Shown: in pieces, positions 1 through 11,268 of the stretch
How the letters are laid out: each line of letters begins with the position of its first letter
Position numbering within the stretch: the first letter of the stretch is position 1
From: Kappaphycus alvarezii
Taxonomy: Eukaryota > Rhodophyta > Florideophyceae > Gigartinales > Solieriaceae
NCBI GenBank assembly: GCA_002205965.3
Contig: NADL03000465.1
Span: forward strand, 620,001-684,000
Direction: 5' to 3'
Length of the DNA stretch: 64,000 bases
Translations under genes and position numbers: made by a program
The notes under the pieces: generated by a model
Seen by the model: the letters and a program-made list of their open reading frames with translations, nothing else
Told to the model about the DNA's origin: nothing
Database searches by the model: none

Positions 1-427
1 ATACTTTATTAGCGCCGCGATCGCGGCAATTATAGTCGTACATAACCCCGGCAACGCTCTGGGTCAGAAAATTCCACTCTACAAAGAACATTTCTTGATA
101 GAAAACTTGATTTCCAAGACTTTGAATTCTGCCCTTCCGTTTGCCATCAGAGCGTAGAAAAGAACGATCTTCCAATCTTTTTATCCTCAACTATGAATTT
201 GTGGACCCAATTAAATATGTGTGTGGATTGTCTGATAAAGTCTTCCTTGATGGTCTGAAGAAAAAGATAATCTCTTCCTCGACAAAGTTAATTACCATCT
301 CAGCGGTAGAATTTCTTGTGCTCCTATCTATCGTCCATGCAGTCATTTTTTCAACTGAAATAGGAGCAACCAACTTAAAAGTCCTTGAAAGATTGAAGTG
401 ACTCTCAAATTTAAAAACACGTTTCAA
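1..427 (-). pseudogene. Gypsy integrase core, broken
   Basis: The minus-strand reading that starts at 427 contains KMTAWTIDRSTRNSTAEMVI, then NFVEEEIIFFFRPSRKTLSDN. This matches the Gypsy integrase region that precedes and includes the second catalytic aspartate (SDN). Past a stop at about 191, the reading LEDRSFLRSDGKRKGRIQSL and later VMYDYNCRDRG resembles the region around the catalytic glutamate and the downstream alpha helix, but the usual NG.xE is degraded to DGKRKGR. The reading runs off the left edge. It is clearly non-functional. The family call rests on motif resemblance alone. Confidence 0.6.
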
Positions 428-2554
428 AAAGATTGGTAAACGTAGCTATAGGTCTTTTTTGGTATTCTGGAAGCTTGCAAACATTTTTTCAACCGTTGTT
501 TGTGATATAATTTTCAGTGGCATCACGATATACTCCCGAGCATCAGTAATGGACTTCTATAGACATAATCGCTGATTCAATATCCGAATAGCCTATATCA
601 TCCTAAAATGAGACCAAATATTGGCCCTTTACCTAAGAGGCACCACGAAGTATGGTCAATGCCTTTTGGTTCGGAGCCTCTTTTATTTCCAAAATATGAA
701 CTTCTGTGCACTTCGTCTGACGAAAAATCGTTCTTGAAGTCATTTCAGCGCATTATTTGCGCTGCAAGGAACCACGCTTCATCACATAACGGTCGCGCCA
801 AACGGTTCGACTCTGAGTCTGACTATGGAAAGATATATTCTAATCCTCACGCTATTCCCTCTTCCATATTCTCTTCTTATTCACTGCTAGATCTTCAGAA
901 GAGATAATTGGACGCCCTATTCACGATAATACTTGGTCTCCAAGTGGTATTATGTCAGCAAATCCACTCTTCGACCCAGCCGTCCATCTATATATCTTTC
1001 GTCCAGGTGGCTACTTGCACTACATGATAATATTTTTAAACCATAAACGTTTAGTAAGTAAGCAAATTCACCTGAAAATACTTGTGGGCAACCAATAAGG
1101 CGAGTTTTTCCCGATCAATTGTGGAAAAGCGACGTATTGCACCACAACCAAAATAGAACTTCTAAACCTTCCCCACCTATTTCTTCCGCGCTAAGAAGAT
1201 TCAATTCTAGCAGACGTGGCGTGGGTTTCCACCACGACAGATGAATCTAAATCTGGAAATGCGAGTAATAGAGGCTTGATCACCTCCTCTACCGGGTATT
1301 AAAAGGTCCTTTCATCTCTAAATTACACAGTAAATAGTTTTTTACATATTTTTCGTCATGAAGTACCTCAGGAATATCGACTGAGTTCCTCATTAAGCGC
1401 ATTCAGTGGCCTGGTAATCCGAAAAATCTCCTCCACTCTTTCACGTTGACCGGTGCAAGTATTTATACAATATAATTGATCTTATTCGCATTCAACTTTG
1501 GGATTGCTTCGTTCAAGACATTTTCAAGCATCATGAGCTCTTACTGCGCAAGAATTCACCTCTTCACCTTCAAAATTCCCTCCTTTATTCTTCTGAAAGC
1601 CTCGTCGCACAGAGTGCTCTCTCAATATCTTCGAGAAAACTATGATTTAATCAACATGCACTTTATATATAAGATCAATTAGAACGTTCTTAATCATCCT
1701 CTGGAACGTTTACGGTACATCCGTTCGCCCGAAATTCACCATTTCAAACATTTAGGTTACACATTTAGAGGTGAGCGTACTAGTTATAATACAAATTTGT
1801 TTCAACCCAGCAGTTTTTAGATATCCTGATTTACAGGTATCGGTTTAGACGTGCAACTTCTTAAAGACCTGTCACTCCAAAATATCATCGATAAACTCTT
1901 TTCATTTCGGTACGGCTGACGTTTTGTCTTCAGAACCCATTTCAGCTGGGGTTGGTCAACACAGAACGTGATAATTTTTTCCTTCTCTTTGCCTTTGACA
2001 AACAGAAAGACTGAGCGGAAGTCGAAGGTGCTGGCTCCAGCTTAAAATAATTTCTTCTCCTCTTAAAGTACTATGTAGTTGCACTTTAGCTACATTCGGC
2101 CGACCTCAAAATGTATTGTGGTCTCATCCATGAACTCAAAGAAGTGGACCTTCGTCGCTCTCGTTGTTTCCCTGAGCACTTTCATCGATAATCTCTATTT
2201 CTTGTCTTCCCAACGCTTGAAATTCGAGGCGAAGTGAGAGGCGTTATCCAATTCCTGTTCTTCCCTGGTGAATTTCGATTTCCCCAACTGGTTCATGAGG
2301 TCCGATTGCTACAGATCCTTATTAGGATTTTCAGGCTTCAGTTTGTAGTCGAAACGCGTCTCTCTATCACTTCCAGTTGATTCTGAAGCAGAATAAGGCG
2401 CCATTTGTTGAGTCTTCGACTCCCATGGGAACGTACTATCCTCGTTATCTGTGCGGAACCCGTAGAACATCGACAGCTTTCCAGAGAGCTAAAAGAGCGA
2501 TTCTGTCCTGTTTTCGGCCTAAATAAAGACTAGTATCCTATGTTTCCTGACCAT

Positions 2555-2764
2555 TTACGCGAGGATTGAATATAATGGAGCGCTTTGCTCCGCTAGAATG
2601 AACAGAAAAACAACCAGAGATCCATAAACGGCACAAACTCTTTGTTCGCTACTGGAGACCAATGTGACCGTTCCATCAGCGAAATTGAATTGATGTTTCG
2701 TAGCAATCTTACTAAAGGCCAAATGTCGTGAAGCATAAAACGGCTCTGGTATCCAGCATATCAC
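2555..2764 (-). pseudogene. Gypsy retropepsin-like fragment
   Basis: This 69-residue reading has the pattern of the second half of a Gypsy aspartic protease: a flap-like FADGTVTLVSSSEQRV, the strand VYGSLVVFLFILAEQ, then SAPLYSIL, which resembles the usual APYDLIIG loop. The first half, with the catalytic DTGA, was not found. Its position on the 3' side of the RT and integrase fragments, when read on the plus strand, fits gag-pol order on the minus strand. Confidence 0.4.
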
Positions 2765-3384
2765 AATTATCTGTGCGCTTTACATTCAAGACTGCTACCC
2801 TCAATCTACTCACAATATCCGTAGAATTATATATTTGACCCTATGTCAAAGTAAATTTCTCCATAATCAAACGCTTGAGTTGCTTTCTCGCTTGATCTCT
2901 ATCTCCTCTAAGTAGCAGTCCAAACTTGAAACTAAACGAGGCAAAGACAAGCCTCGCAATAAACATACCATTTCTGATCTACTTATGAAGGTGAAGAAAT
3001 GCATTTTTTGTCTTCACCCGCCTCTGTTTCTTCGTCTTAGTAATCATAAACACTATCGCCTGACGAGAGATTCAGGATTTAAAAGAAAATTTTCTTCGGA
3101 ATTCTTCCTAGCTGCGCTAAAAGCGTTGTTTCTACGACACTCCTGGACAATGGAAAAAGTCTCATCGCAATTTTACCAGTTAAAATTACCTTTTCTTTTG
3201 GTTCCAATATCTTTCCAGCAATACCGACTAAATTTTCTCCTCCACGCTGTTTTCTCGACTTATACGGTGCCTCAAGAAAACATTCTCCTTGAAGCGGTAC
3301 AATGAGAGTTCCAATGCGAGTTATGAGGGTACTTTGCAAATCAATATCCTTCTTGACTACGATTAACTGTGCAATAATCTGCAC

Positions 3385-3903
3385 TTCATTCTTCTGCGGG
3401 CGCCATCTTTATCGAACTTTTTTTTGACGAAACTCGGCGAGTAGACCAGCTAGCTGATCTAGCATGACTTATAAGATGTCCTTTACTTCTTTTTTATGTA
3501 CTGTCTCTCACATATCTTCTTCGGAACCAGCGAACTTGGAAAAGTTTGCTTCTGATCGGTGAAGGAAGCTGTTTTCCGTTAATACATTCTTTCGAAGCAT
3601 TTTCTAGCTCCTAGTAGTTGCTTGGTTGATCACACAGGAATATTTAAACCAGACAATCGTTATAGCTGAATTTCTCATCGAAAGGATCGATGTCGGCATG
3701 ACCTTATGCCATTGAATTTAAGTTTTTCGTAAATGGCATCAATTTTCGGCTCAATTTAGAGTTTAATTACCTTCCTGAACGGAGAAAATTAGGAAACATT
3801 TTTAATGTTGGACAGAAATTTTTATCAATTTCGCCAAATATAGCAGACCACAAACAGTCAGAACCCTAGCATAGCCATAGCCATAACGCGCACAGGATCC
3901 TCA
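3385..3903. other. no gene recognised
   Basis: This AT-rich stretch lies between the Gypsy relic and the first pogo-like copy. I see no convincing reading frame, RNA gene or repeat. It may hold the degraded outer parts of either element. Confidence 0.5.
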
Positions 3904-5506
3904 ATGCCTTCTACCCTTTCAGCCTCCCTCGGCCCTACACCTACTCAAATGTCACTATCGATGCGTCCCCAAACAGCTTCAAGAAAGAAGCGAGAAAAGC
4001 TCCTTGAAGAAATGAAGAAAAGTCGTTTCGAGACTCAGCAGCTGCTTAGAATAAGACGGTATTCGTGCAGATATAAAACCAATGCTACTTGAGTTTCCAA
4101 GTCCACTGTTTTTCTTATGATTTTGGGCACCAAGGAATACTTATGCGATGAGTAAACATGTTACAGCGGTATCCCAATTAGGTGTGAAGCGCCTTCATTA
4201 TTTATCGTGGCAAGGAAGAAGGTATCATCAAGAGGATTAGAACTAGTTATAGGTTCTTTTGGTGGAAATGTTCACGGCATTTGTCTTAGGTTCATGAAAG
4301 AAAACTGGGTTCCAAGGTAACTGAGAATGGTTCAATGTAGAATCCGACACTTTGCGCATTTGTGGAGCATATCAATAAATTTGCGGGAAACCATCGTGAA
4401 TCTGGGCCACAATTGCTTTGTTTAGATGGCGATAGTTCAAAAAAGGGGGCTAAATGGATTTTGAGTTGCATGGATAAGGATTGCGAAGCATTTTTGAGTC
4501 CGACCAATATCATAAATTTCCTCCACCCCTGCTACCAAACCGTCAACCGAAAATTCAACAAATATCTCAAAAAGATTCTTGATGCCTTCTATGCGTGAGC
4601 ATGTTCGATAAAACACAAGTCTACTGAATCTCGCTTGTGATGTTTATGCTTTTGAGTGCATTACACCAACTGATACTTTGAATTCATTTGAAATAACAGG
4701 ATTATTTCAATTTGATCGCATTTTTACGCTGCAGTACAAAACTTGCAATGACGTTGTACAAGAAATAATGGAGACAGAGCGCGAAAGCCTCGAAAGAGCA
4801 GTTCCGAGTTCGCGCATACGTTCAGTGATCAAACATCGAAGCACACCGAAATTCTGAGAGAATTGCAACGAGTTATGACCTCTGGAGAAGATACTGCCCG
4901 TGTAATTCAGAAGAAGTCAATCGCTATCAAGCGAACGAAGACGAAAAACGGCATTTCTATGGGAACTTTATTAAAAAATAGCACAGAATGACTAAAAATG
5001 TTAGCACAAACAAAGAAAACCCGTTTATATGACGAGAGGTATCCAGCGGAATGGGTTACGGTGAGCGAGGATGTCGAGCGCAAAAGTGAAAAAGAAGAGA
5101 AAAAAAGGGCAGCGCAAGTCGAGAAGGAAAAGGAGAGGCTCAGGAAATAATTAGCAGAGAACTGAGGAGGAAAAAGGGTTGTTGGAGGAAACAGCTAAAG
5201 AGAAGTTGAGGCAGGAACAGGAAAAATTCGTTGCGACGGCCGCTAAAAATTCGTATAAGGATTGCGACTGTATTGAAGAAACGTCGGGAGGAGGGGCGGG
5301 AGGAGGCCAAACGTATCTGGAAAGAATCAATAATGTTGGGCAAGAAACTCGCTGGCGATCGGGCGGCATATCAGTTTAAAGGCGTAGAGAACGAAAGGCG
5401 AACTCTTCCTTATGGGCGCACGTTTCAATTCGCCGCCACGCTTGTTTTAGAAGCGCTAGATGAGTCGAAGAAGGGTGAAAATGTTGGCGATTGTGTCCTA
5501 ATTTGA
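3904..5506 (+). pseudogene. pogo-like (DDE_1) transposase, copy A, decayed
   Basis: Copy A opens with a charged N-terminal piece (3904-4092; SRKKREKLLEEMKKSRFETQ). The clearest part is 4362-4598, where a DDE_1 core can be read: HRESGPQLLCLDGDSSKKGA carries the second aspartate, followed by a cysteine/aspartate stretch and NFLHPCYQTVNRKFNKYLK, the equivalent of the usual LQPLDVGVFGPLKR. From about 5080 to 5500 the reading is lysine, glutamate and arginine rich (KEEKKRAAQVEKEKERLRK; later EETAKEKLRQEQEKFVA), like the long charged tails of copies B and C. Many stops and frameshifts make it non-functional. The family call comes from motif order and from agreement among the three copies. Confidence 0.55.
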
Positions 5507-6029
5507 CTGGTAATTGGTTACTTTCCAAGTGGTAAGGTGAATGTCAAGAAAGATGGACATACTTGGAAATAATTGGCTTTTTTCAATGGTTAGAAGTGCA
5601 TTGTCGCCAACGTTCAACGACGAGTAAAAAAAGAGTTGAGTTGGTAAGAAATGGGGCATTCCATGTCAAATTTTAATTAAAATATCGAACACTGTCCATT
5701 TCAAAGCCGCCCTGGAAGGTACCATCCCCGGCAGGGTAATGTGGAACACGAGCTTATTTGGAACACGAAAGGAATCTGCATTGTTTGTGGTCATGTAGCC
5801 GATGATAGACTTAATTTCCTTTAGTAAACTAAATCCTTGCAGACCTCTAAGCTCACCAGAGATGTGACCGTGAAAACGCGCGCTTTTTTTCCATCGAAAC
5901 TGGTGTATTATTGAAAAAGACGAACGATATCCAATCGCCTATCCAGCAATGGGATTGAACCGTCAGTCAATCAAAAGCGCGCCAAACCAAAATGAACTGT
6001 AACCCTTACTTCACAAGCTCCCATTCTCA

Positions 6030-8127
6030 ATGCTTGCATGTTGTGATTCAGTGCAAGCGCCCTCAAAATCGCAAATTATGGTTACTGAATCAATGCGACG
6101 CCAGACTCTCCGAAACGAGAAAAACAACCAGAGAGAAGAAGATTTACGATCTCGACGACACCGTGTAATTGAATTACTGACCACCAAGACACTTTTTCGC
6201 TCAATCCAGTCAATAACTGGGCTCTTGGAACAATTACTAGATTGAACGCAAATATGAACACTGCGAAAACACAGAACCAGGAATATGACCAATCAGTTTC
6301 CGATGTGCGACGAGGCGGCAAAACTGTACTAACATTTTATGTGGAGAGAAAGATAGTGAAGCGCTTCAAAGAAATAGCCAATCACGGTTTCACTGCAGGC
6401 ACTGAAACCTTAAAGTCCATTGCCGCCGAAACTGTAAGGGATGATAGAATGACGTTTCCGATCGGATATCCGAGTGATGATTGGGTTCGAGGATTTCGGG
6501 CCTGCCATCGAGACCTTACTTACAGAAAGATGGAATCACAAGAGGGATTAAAGTTGGCTGTTGAGAACCCTGAACATGTTCGAACATTTGTAGAGGCGTT
6601 GAAGCTATGTGCAAAACTCAATCCAGGAATCTTAAGTGGTCTGGAACATGGATGAGACGGAAGTTGCGATACGATGGGGCGAGACAGAGAAAGGATTTGT
6701 AGGGTATCATACTCACCATGGCGATCCCATGATCGGCTGCAATGCTTCCAGGAAGCATCTTACAGCTGTTTAAATCGCATCCGCATCAGGATATGTACTG
6801 CCCCCACTCTTCATCTTCGCGGGGAAGAATCAAATGAAGAATTGGTTTGAACCGCTCAGTACTGAGGTTTTTAAGGACGAATTGGGATTGCCACACTGGC
6901 TCGCACTGGATGAATAGTTCCCGAGAAACAATATCGTGGGCACGGAGAACGGTTCCATGACTATGGAAGCAATTCCATTTGTTATCTAACACATTAAAAA
7001 ACAAGCGCAAAAGTACACAAAGGGGTGCAAGATGCTTCTCATGTTAGATTAACATAAACCTCGTAATGGTTACGCGTGGCTTCAGAAAACCAAACCAGAA
7101 AATGTTGAAGTGGTTCAAAGCCCTGCCAATACGTCTCACTATCTCCAAGCCTGTGATCAAACAATCAACAGGAAGTTCAAGGAAAGTGTGAGAGCGATGT
7201 ATTCTTTTCTTAATATGACAGCTTCCATCAATTTTGGATAGATAGGTGTCAAACTAAAGCTGACAGTTGCTGGCTTTCGTGCTAAAACGAAAACCGTTGT
7301 CACCGGATCATTTATTTCTGTCGGTCTCTGGCCAATGGACTTTCGTTTCTTACAGAAATCGAAAGAGAAATGGGAAGAAAAATGCACAGATACGAAAGAC
7401 CAGAGAAAGGACTTTTCTAGGCGACTCCAGGAAAAGAAGCAGTGATGTGAGGTCATGAATATTGTGAATAACAAGATCGCGAGCAGTGCCTAAAAGCTCG
7501 GCAACGTACAAGATATTGTGCGCGAGGAGGGTGAGCGGCTTCATGGTACTATAGAGCAAAGAACGCCGACGAGAAAGAGAATTTTGAAGCCATGAACTGA
7601 CCATTATGACCGAACCACAATCCAGTGCGGCATGTCAGCAGTATATATGACACACGGAAAAGTTATTGAAGCTCGAATGAAAGCGGAGGAGGCCGCGACC
7701 CGGGAGAAAGGGCAAAAGGCGCGGAAGAGAAGCGCAAGAAAAAGGAAATGGCTGCGGAAGGCGAAGAGTAATTGCCGAAGAAAGATCAATGAAAGAGGAC
7801 ATGGCAGCAGAAAAACGCAGAGAGAAAGCGTTTAAGAAATTTTCTATGTTAACCAATCAAGTTCTGAGCAAATGCGATGATGGTGATATAGGTCAACAGA
7901 AAGTGATGCACCCAAGTTCGGTTCTGTGTGCGACGATAACGACGCAATTCGAGGATGATAAGGGAAGCAACAGAGAAATTTCCAACGTTGAAGTGCAAGA
8001 AAGTAGTTCAAAGCGTGCTAAAATCATAACAGAGGGTGGAATTACTGCAGTCAAGGTTACAGTTCCGTGTACTGGTATTTTCGCTGCAAAAGAGGACGTT
8101 GAGGCAAGGTCCCCAAAGCCTTGTTAG
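6030..8127 (+). pseudogene. pogo-like (DDE_1) transposase, copy B, decayed
   Basis: This is the best preserved of three related copies. The piece at 6030-6245 is rich in basic and acidic residues. The piece at 6242-6655 contains a CENP-B/pogo-type DNA-binding region (GGKTVLTFYVERKIVKRFKE, then TFPIGYPSDDWVRGFRACH, and the LKLAVENPEHVRTFVEALK linker). After a frameshift at about 6648 comes NMDETEVAIRWG, holding the first catalytic aspartate, then YVLPPLFIFAGKN. LLMLD at about 7030 is the second-aspartate strand, followed by YLQACDQTINRKFKESVRAMY at 7140-7200. A lysine/arginine-rich tail follows (7267-7458, 7632-7835, 7789-8127). Stops and frameshifts separate all the parts. No inverted ends were identified. 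Confidence 0.6.
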
Positions 8128-8560
8128 TGGGTTTCTGTGGGAAAGAAAGATTCAAGTGTTCAGAACCAAGGCTTAGCTTGCGATGTTGTGGATGATGATG
8201 AAGATGCTTGCGCTTTGTCTTTTTTTGGCGTTGAATAATATTGACAACGACATCCTGAAGAGCCATCATGTTGTCGTGGATGAGTCGGTGGGTACACAAA
8301 GCTGCGTTGACAAGCCGGACTGGTGATACTGGTTGCTGGTGCCGAAGGAGAACGGTATTCCACATTACCCTGGGCGGTTGGAGAGGCGTTCTTCGACGGC
8401 ATGTGACTTTTTGAGGCAAAGAGCCTTAACGCCGCCGCCATGTGGTTTCGTCGTCCCACACGCATGATGACGAGTAGCGAGTTCTTATTGGGGCAGATTT
8501 GTCTTTAAATTCACGGCTATTTCTCCGAGTTCAGACAGATATGAAAAATATGTTCCACAT
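8128..8560. other. probable tail of pogo-like copy B; no separate gene
   Basis: On the plus strand short readings such as GLACDVVDDDEDACALSFFG look like a continuation of the copy B tail, beyond stops. Readings on the opposite strand are serine and proline rich and of low complexity, and look like shadows. No RNA gene or repeat was recognised. Confidence 0.35.
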
Positions 8561-8574
8561 TAGTGAGCTTACGC
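8561..8574 (+). repeat. left inverted end of Harbinger element
   Basis: TAGTGAGCTTACGC matches the complement of 11255-11268 at 13 of 14 positions. The exact outer limit is uncertain by a few bases because the short target duplication is not clear. Confidence 0.6.
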
Positions 8575-8851
8575 AAAAACAGAATTCTTAAAGGTCTTCA
8601 GAAAGAGATAGTATGATAAATTTCTGAAAAGTATTTCTGAAATTATTTTCTGAAATTTGAAAACGTTTTTACACATGGACAAATGGGAAAAATTAAATGG
8701 GAGTATTACCTCTTTAGAGCCTAGGAGTATTACCAGCGACCTCCTACATCGCATGCGACATGGTGAAAGCCAGGCAGAAGGATTTCTCAATGACGCTCTG
8801 GCAGCAAAGAGCAAGCAAATTGTCTACAGCTTTTGCAACCATTGCTAGGCG

Positions 8852-9941
8852 TTGTCAAGAAGTGCCGCAGTCCGCTTTCAATTCCCCATAACACCGGGAA
8901 ATATAGCACGTAATGCGGTCAAATATCGTCAGGATTTATCTCAAGTCATCAACAGAAGTAACCGCATCAGCAGTGCCCAATTTGAATTCAACTTTAATCG
9001 CTTCAGCGAGGGTGAGTGTCTGGCCATTTTTCGCATTAGGAAATGCGATATGAAGAAAGTTGTTGACGTCGTGGATTGGCCAATTGAGCAATTGCTTACA
9101 AGCAGAACCCGTTACGCAGTCAATCCCTTGCTGGTTACCTGCATCATACTTCGAAGACTCGCTACCCCTGCTCGCTGGATGGATATGGAACTCATGTTTG
9201 GAAAGCATGCCGCACAGCTTTCGGCGATATTTTGGGAAGGAATCGAGCATTTGATTGATAAAAGGGGATGTTTATTGAGTAACGGACTTAGCAAGGAATT
9301 TATGGAAACCTGAGCGTCTACGTATGCACATCTATCTGCATAAAGACTAATGGACTGCTAACTGTGTCGGTTTTATAGATGGAACGGTCATTGGGATTGC
9401 GAGACCGACGGGGCAGATGGAACAGATGGTAAACTACAATGGACACAAGAGGAAGCACAGTCTCAAGTATCAGGTTGTCAGTGCACCGGATGGATTGATC
9501 CTGCATGCGTATGGACCAATTGAAGGTCGCAGGCACTGTTGGACTCTGTATGTAAGGAGTGGATTGGAGGAGCTCTTGCCGGAGACGTTACAAATCGTGA
9601 AGAAAGCGAATTGCTTGTACGGAGATTCTGGGTACAGTCGGAGGTGGTTCTTGGAGGTTCCGTATGGAGTAAGCAACCTCCAACCGTTTCAGAGGGCGTT
9701 CAACAAGGGGATGTCCGAGGGACGTGTTACTGTAGAGTGTCTGTTCAAGTAAATCAAGCTGTTCTTCACTACGATGGATTTCAAGAGGAAGCTGAGGACT
9801 TTAGAGTCACCTGTAGGTGCGCTATACAATTCGTCTATGATTCTCGAGAACATCCGCAACTGCATCTACCCCAAGCAGATATTGAGCTTGTTTAATTGCC
9901 CTCCCCCAACGTTAGAGGAGTACCTATCTTTAGTAGAGTAG
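8852..9941 (+). pseudogene. PIF/Harbinger DDE transposase, disrupted
   Basis: The first part (8852-9313) has the Harbinger N-terminal pattern FNRFSEGECLAIFRI, then VNPLLVTCIILRRLATPARW and FGKHAAQLSAIFWEGI. The frame is then lost between about 9313 and 9375. It resumes in another frame with FIDGTVIGIARPTG (first catalytic Asp, about 9375-9416), NGHKRKHSLKYQVV, CLYGDSGYSRRW (second Asp, about 9620) and GRVTVECLFK (Glu, about 9735). A single in-frame TAA at 9750-9752 interrupts IKLFFTTMDFKRKL, and the reading ends at the TAG at 9939-9941. All three catalytic residues are present, so the copy is broken but recent. The start is uncertain. A separate short frame at 8657-8848 may be its 5' part. 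Confidence 0.75.
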
Positions 9942-9998
9942 AAAATTAAAAGAGTAACTCGCTCCTCGTGCGCGTAGCGCGACACCCGAGAGGCGAGG

Positions 9999-10036
9999 AC
10001 AAAGTCCGCGAATGCGAGCTTTAACGCGGACTTTGT
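9999..10036. terminator. 12-bp hairpin between converging Harbinger genes
   Basis: ACAAAGTCCGCG at 9999-10010 is perfectly complemented by CGCGGACTTTGT at 10025-10036, with a 14-base loop. It lies between the 3' ends of the transposase and the Myb-like gene. A role in 3' end formation or insulation is only inference from its position. Confidence 0.35.
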
Positions 10037-10148
10037 GTGGGTCCGCGCGAGTGGAAGCTCCGCAGGTTTTGATGTACGTCCTGTAGTATTATTATTTCTC
10101 AGGGAGGCACAAACACGCAAAAACACATTTTTTCAACTAACGGACCCC

Positions 10149-11052
10149 CTACTTTCGGTGAAAATCGCCTAGCATAAGTTTGAACTTTTCCAACTCTAGC
10201 TTCTGCTCTGCTTCGCGTTCATCGCGGCGCTCCTTACGCTCTAACTCTCGCTCTTCGCGCTCCATCTTCAAACGCTCCTTCTCAAACGCCAAACGCTCGC
10301 GGTACACTTCCACCCGTGCCAAGTCCACATCGTGTAAACACATACCAAATCGTTCCATCTCCCCCGCTGTATCGTACCCCCCTTCCCCCCGTTTCCTCCC
10401 CGCACCACACGTTGCACTTTAGCACTTCGTTCCTCGCCCTCACCTCCCACATCGCCGCCATCTCTCCCGTGGCTGCCGCCATTCTTTCGCTTCGTTGCGC
10501 TTCTAATGACATCCCGCCCAACTCGCTCCTTCTCATCATCCAACGCCTTCGACGCGTCCCGTTCCGCTGTCTTCTTCGCGTCCAGGTCATCTCGCGCCTC
10601 TAGCATCATCATCAGCAGCTCATCCATTTCGCCAACCTCGCTTCCAACCCCCAATATGCGCTGATCCCTTCGTTCCTTCTTATTGAAGATCTCCTGAAGG
10701 CGCTTGTACCGATCCTGCACACCTTTCCACGTTACGCGCTGGTTTAAAGACGGATTGTCATTCGCACGCGTCGCTGCCGCCTGGAATCGCGTCCGCGTCC
10801 CCCTAATGGACGCTATATGCGCTTTGGAGGCCGTTACCTCCCGCACAATAATGAGATTCTCACAAGATGTAAAGCGGGAATGGTGGCCTTTCTTCTCCGC
10901 AATATCGCTGGCGATGATAGAAGCTGCAGGCGTGGTTGGATGTGGGGTTTCTGTTGTGAAGTCTGTGGCAGGGGAGACGGAGGGAGAGGGGGGGAAGGAG
11001 AAGGAGAAGGGGAAGGAACATGCGCAGTGTTGACGTTGTTAACCTTGTCCAT
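10149..11052 (-). CDS. Harbinger Myb/trihelix-like accessory protein (two apparent frameshifts)
   Basis: PIF/Harbinger elements carry a Myb-like protein that helps the transposase enter the nucleus and bind the element ends. Here the reading starts at ATG 11052 (MDKVNNVNTAHVPSPSP), a proline/serine-rich leader. The Myb/trihelix-like domain follows: CENLIIVREVTASKAHIASI, RGTRTRFQAAATRAND, then VTWKGVQDRYKRLQEIFNKK and GVGSEVGEMDELLMMMLEA. The C-terminus is a charged coiled coil (ERLAFEKERLKMEREERELE through LELEKFKLMLGDFHRK, stop at 10149). The frame is lost twice, at G7/C7 10988-10994 and at one of two C6 runs (10377-10382 or 10385-10390). Each break is repaired by one extra base in the run, which argues for sequence undercalls and against decay. 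I infer one intact gene of roughly 300 residues, with the frame unverified. Confidence 0.7.
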
Positions 11053-11254
11053 GATGACGGGATGGGTGCTCGGTGAACTGTCGCGAAAACTTCTACTGCA
11101 CCATGTTTACTCCTCACAGCCGTTTCTCACGGGTCTTCACTAACTGGTCACATTTCAGCAATTTACCTCACGACTTCATTCCAGAATTCTGCAATTGAAT
11201 TACAGACTGTAATTCTATTGCTGAAACTTGGTAGTTTATTTCTGAATTCTTTGC

Positions 11255-11268
11255 GCGTAAGCTCTCTA
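11255..11268 (-). repeat. right inverted end of Harbinger element
   Basis: GCGTAAGCTCTCTA is the inverted partner of the sequence at 8561-8574, with one mismatch. It places the Myb-like gene and the transposase within one 2.7-kb element. Confidence 0.6.

Larger units (their letters stand above)
1..3384 (-). mobile_element. decayed Ty3/Gypsy retrotransposon pol remnant
   Basis: Fragments of a Gypsy polyprotein can be read on the minus strand in the expected order, with protease at the right and integrase at the left. Near 2560-2760 there is a retropepsin-like stretch (FADGTVTLVSS, VYGSLVVFLF, AEQSAPLYSIL). Near 1340-1450 lies the RT to RNase H connection (KEWRRFFGLPGH, MRNSVDIPEVL), near 1190-1300 the RNase H start (LLLAFPDLDSSVVVETHA), and at 1-427 the integrase core. 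Stops and frameshifts occur throughout, so this is a relic. The stretch 2765-3384 is assigned only by position. The element continues off the left edge, and no LTR was recognised. Confidence 0.6.
8561..11268. mobile_element. PIF/Harbinger element with two converging genes
   Basis: The element is bounded by inverted ends: TAGTGAGCTTACGC at 8561-8574, and its complement GCGTAAGCTCTCTA at 11255-11268, matching at 13 of 14 positions. Similarity continues weakly inward, with an AGAATTC/GAATTC motif on each side. Inside are a Harbinger-type DDE transposase on the plus strand (8852-9941) and a Myb/trihelix-like protein with a coiled-coil tail on the minus strand (11052-10149). This is the two-gene layout known for PIF/Harbinger elements. 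A 12-bp hairpin sits between the converging genes. The 3-bp target duplication expected for the family is not certain: TTA lies next to the left end, but the right side reads TATTA. Confidence 0.7.
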
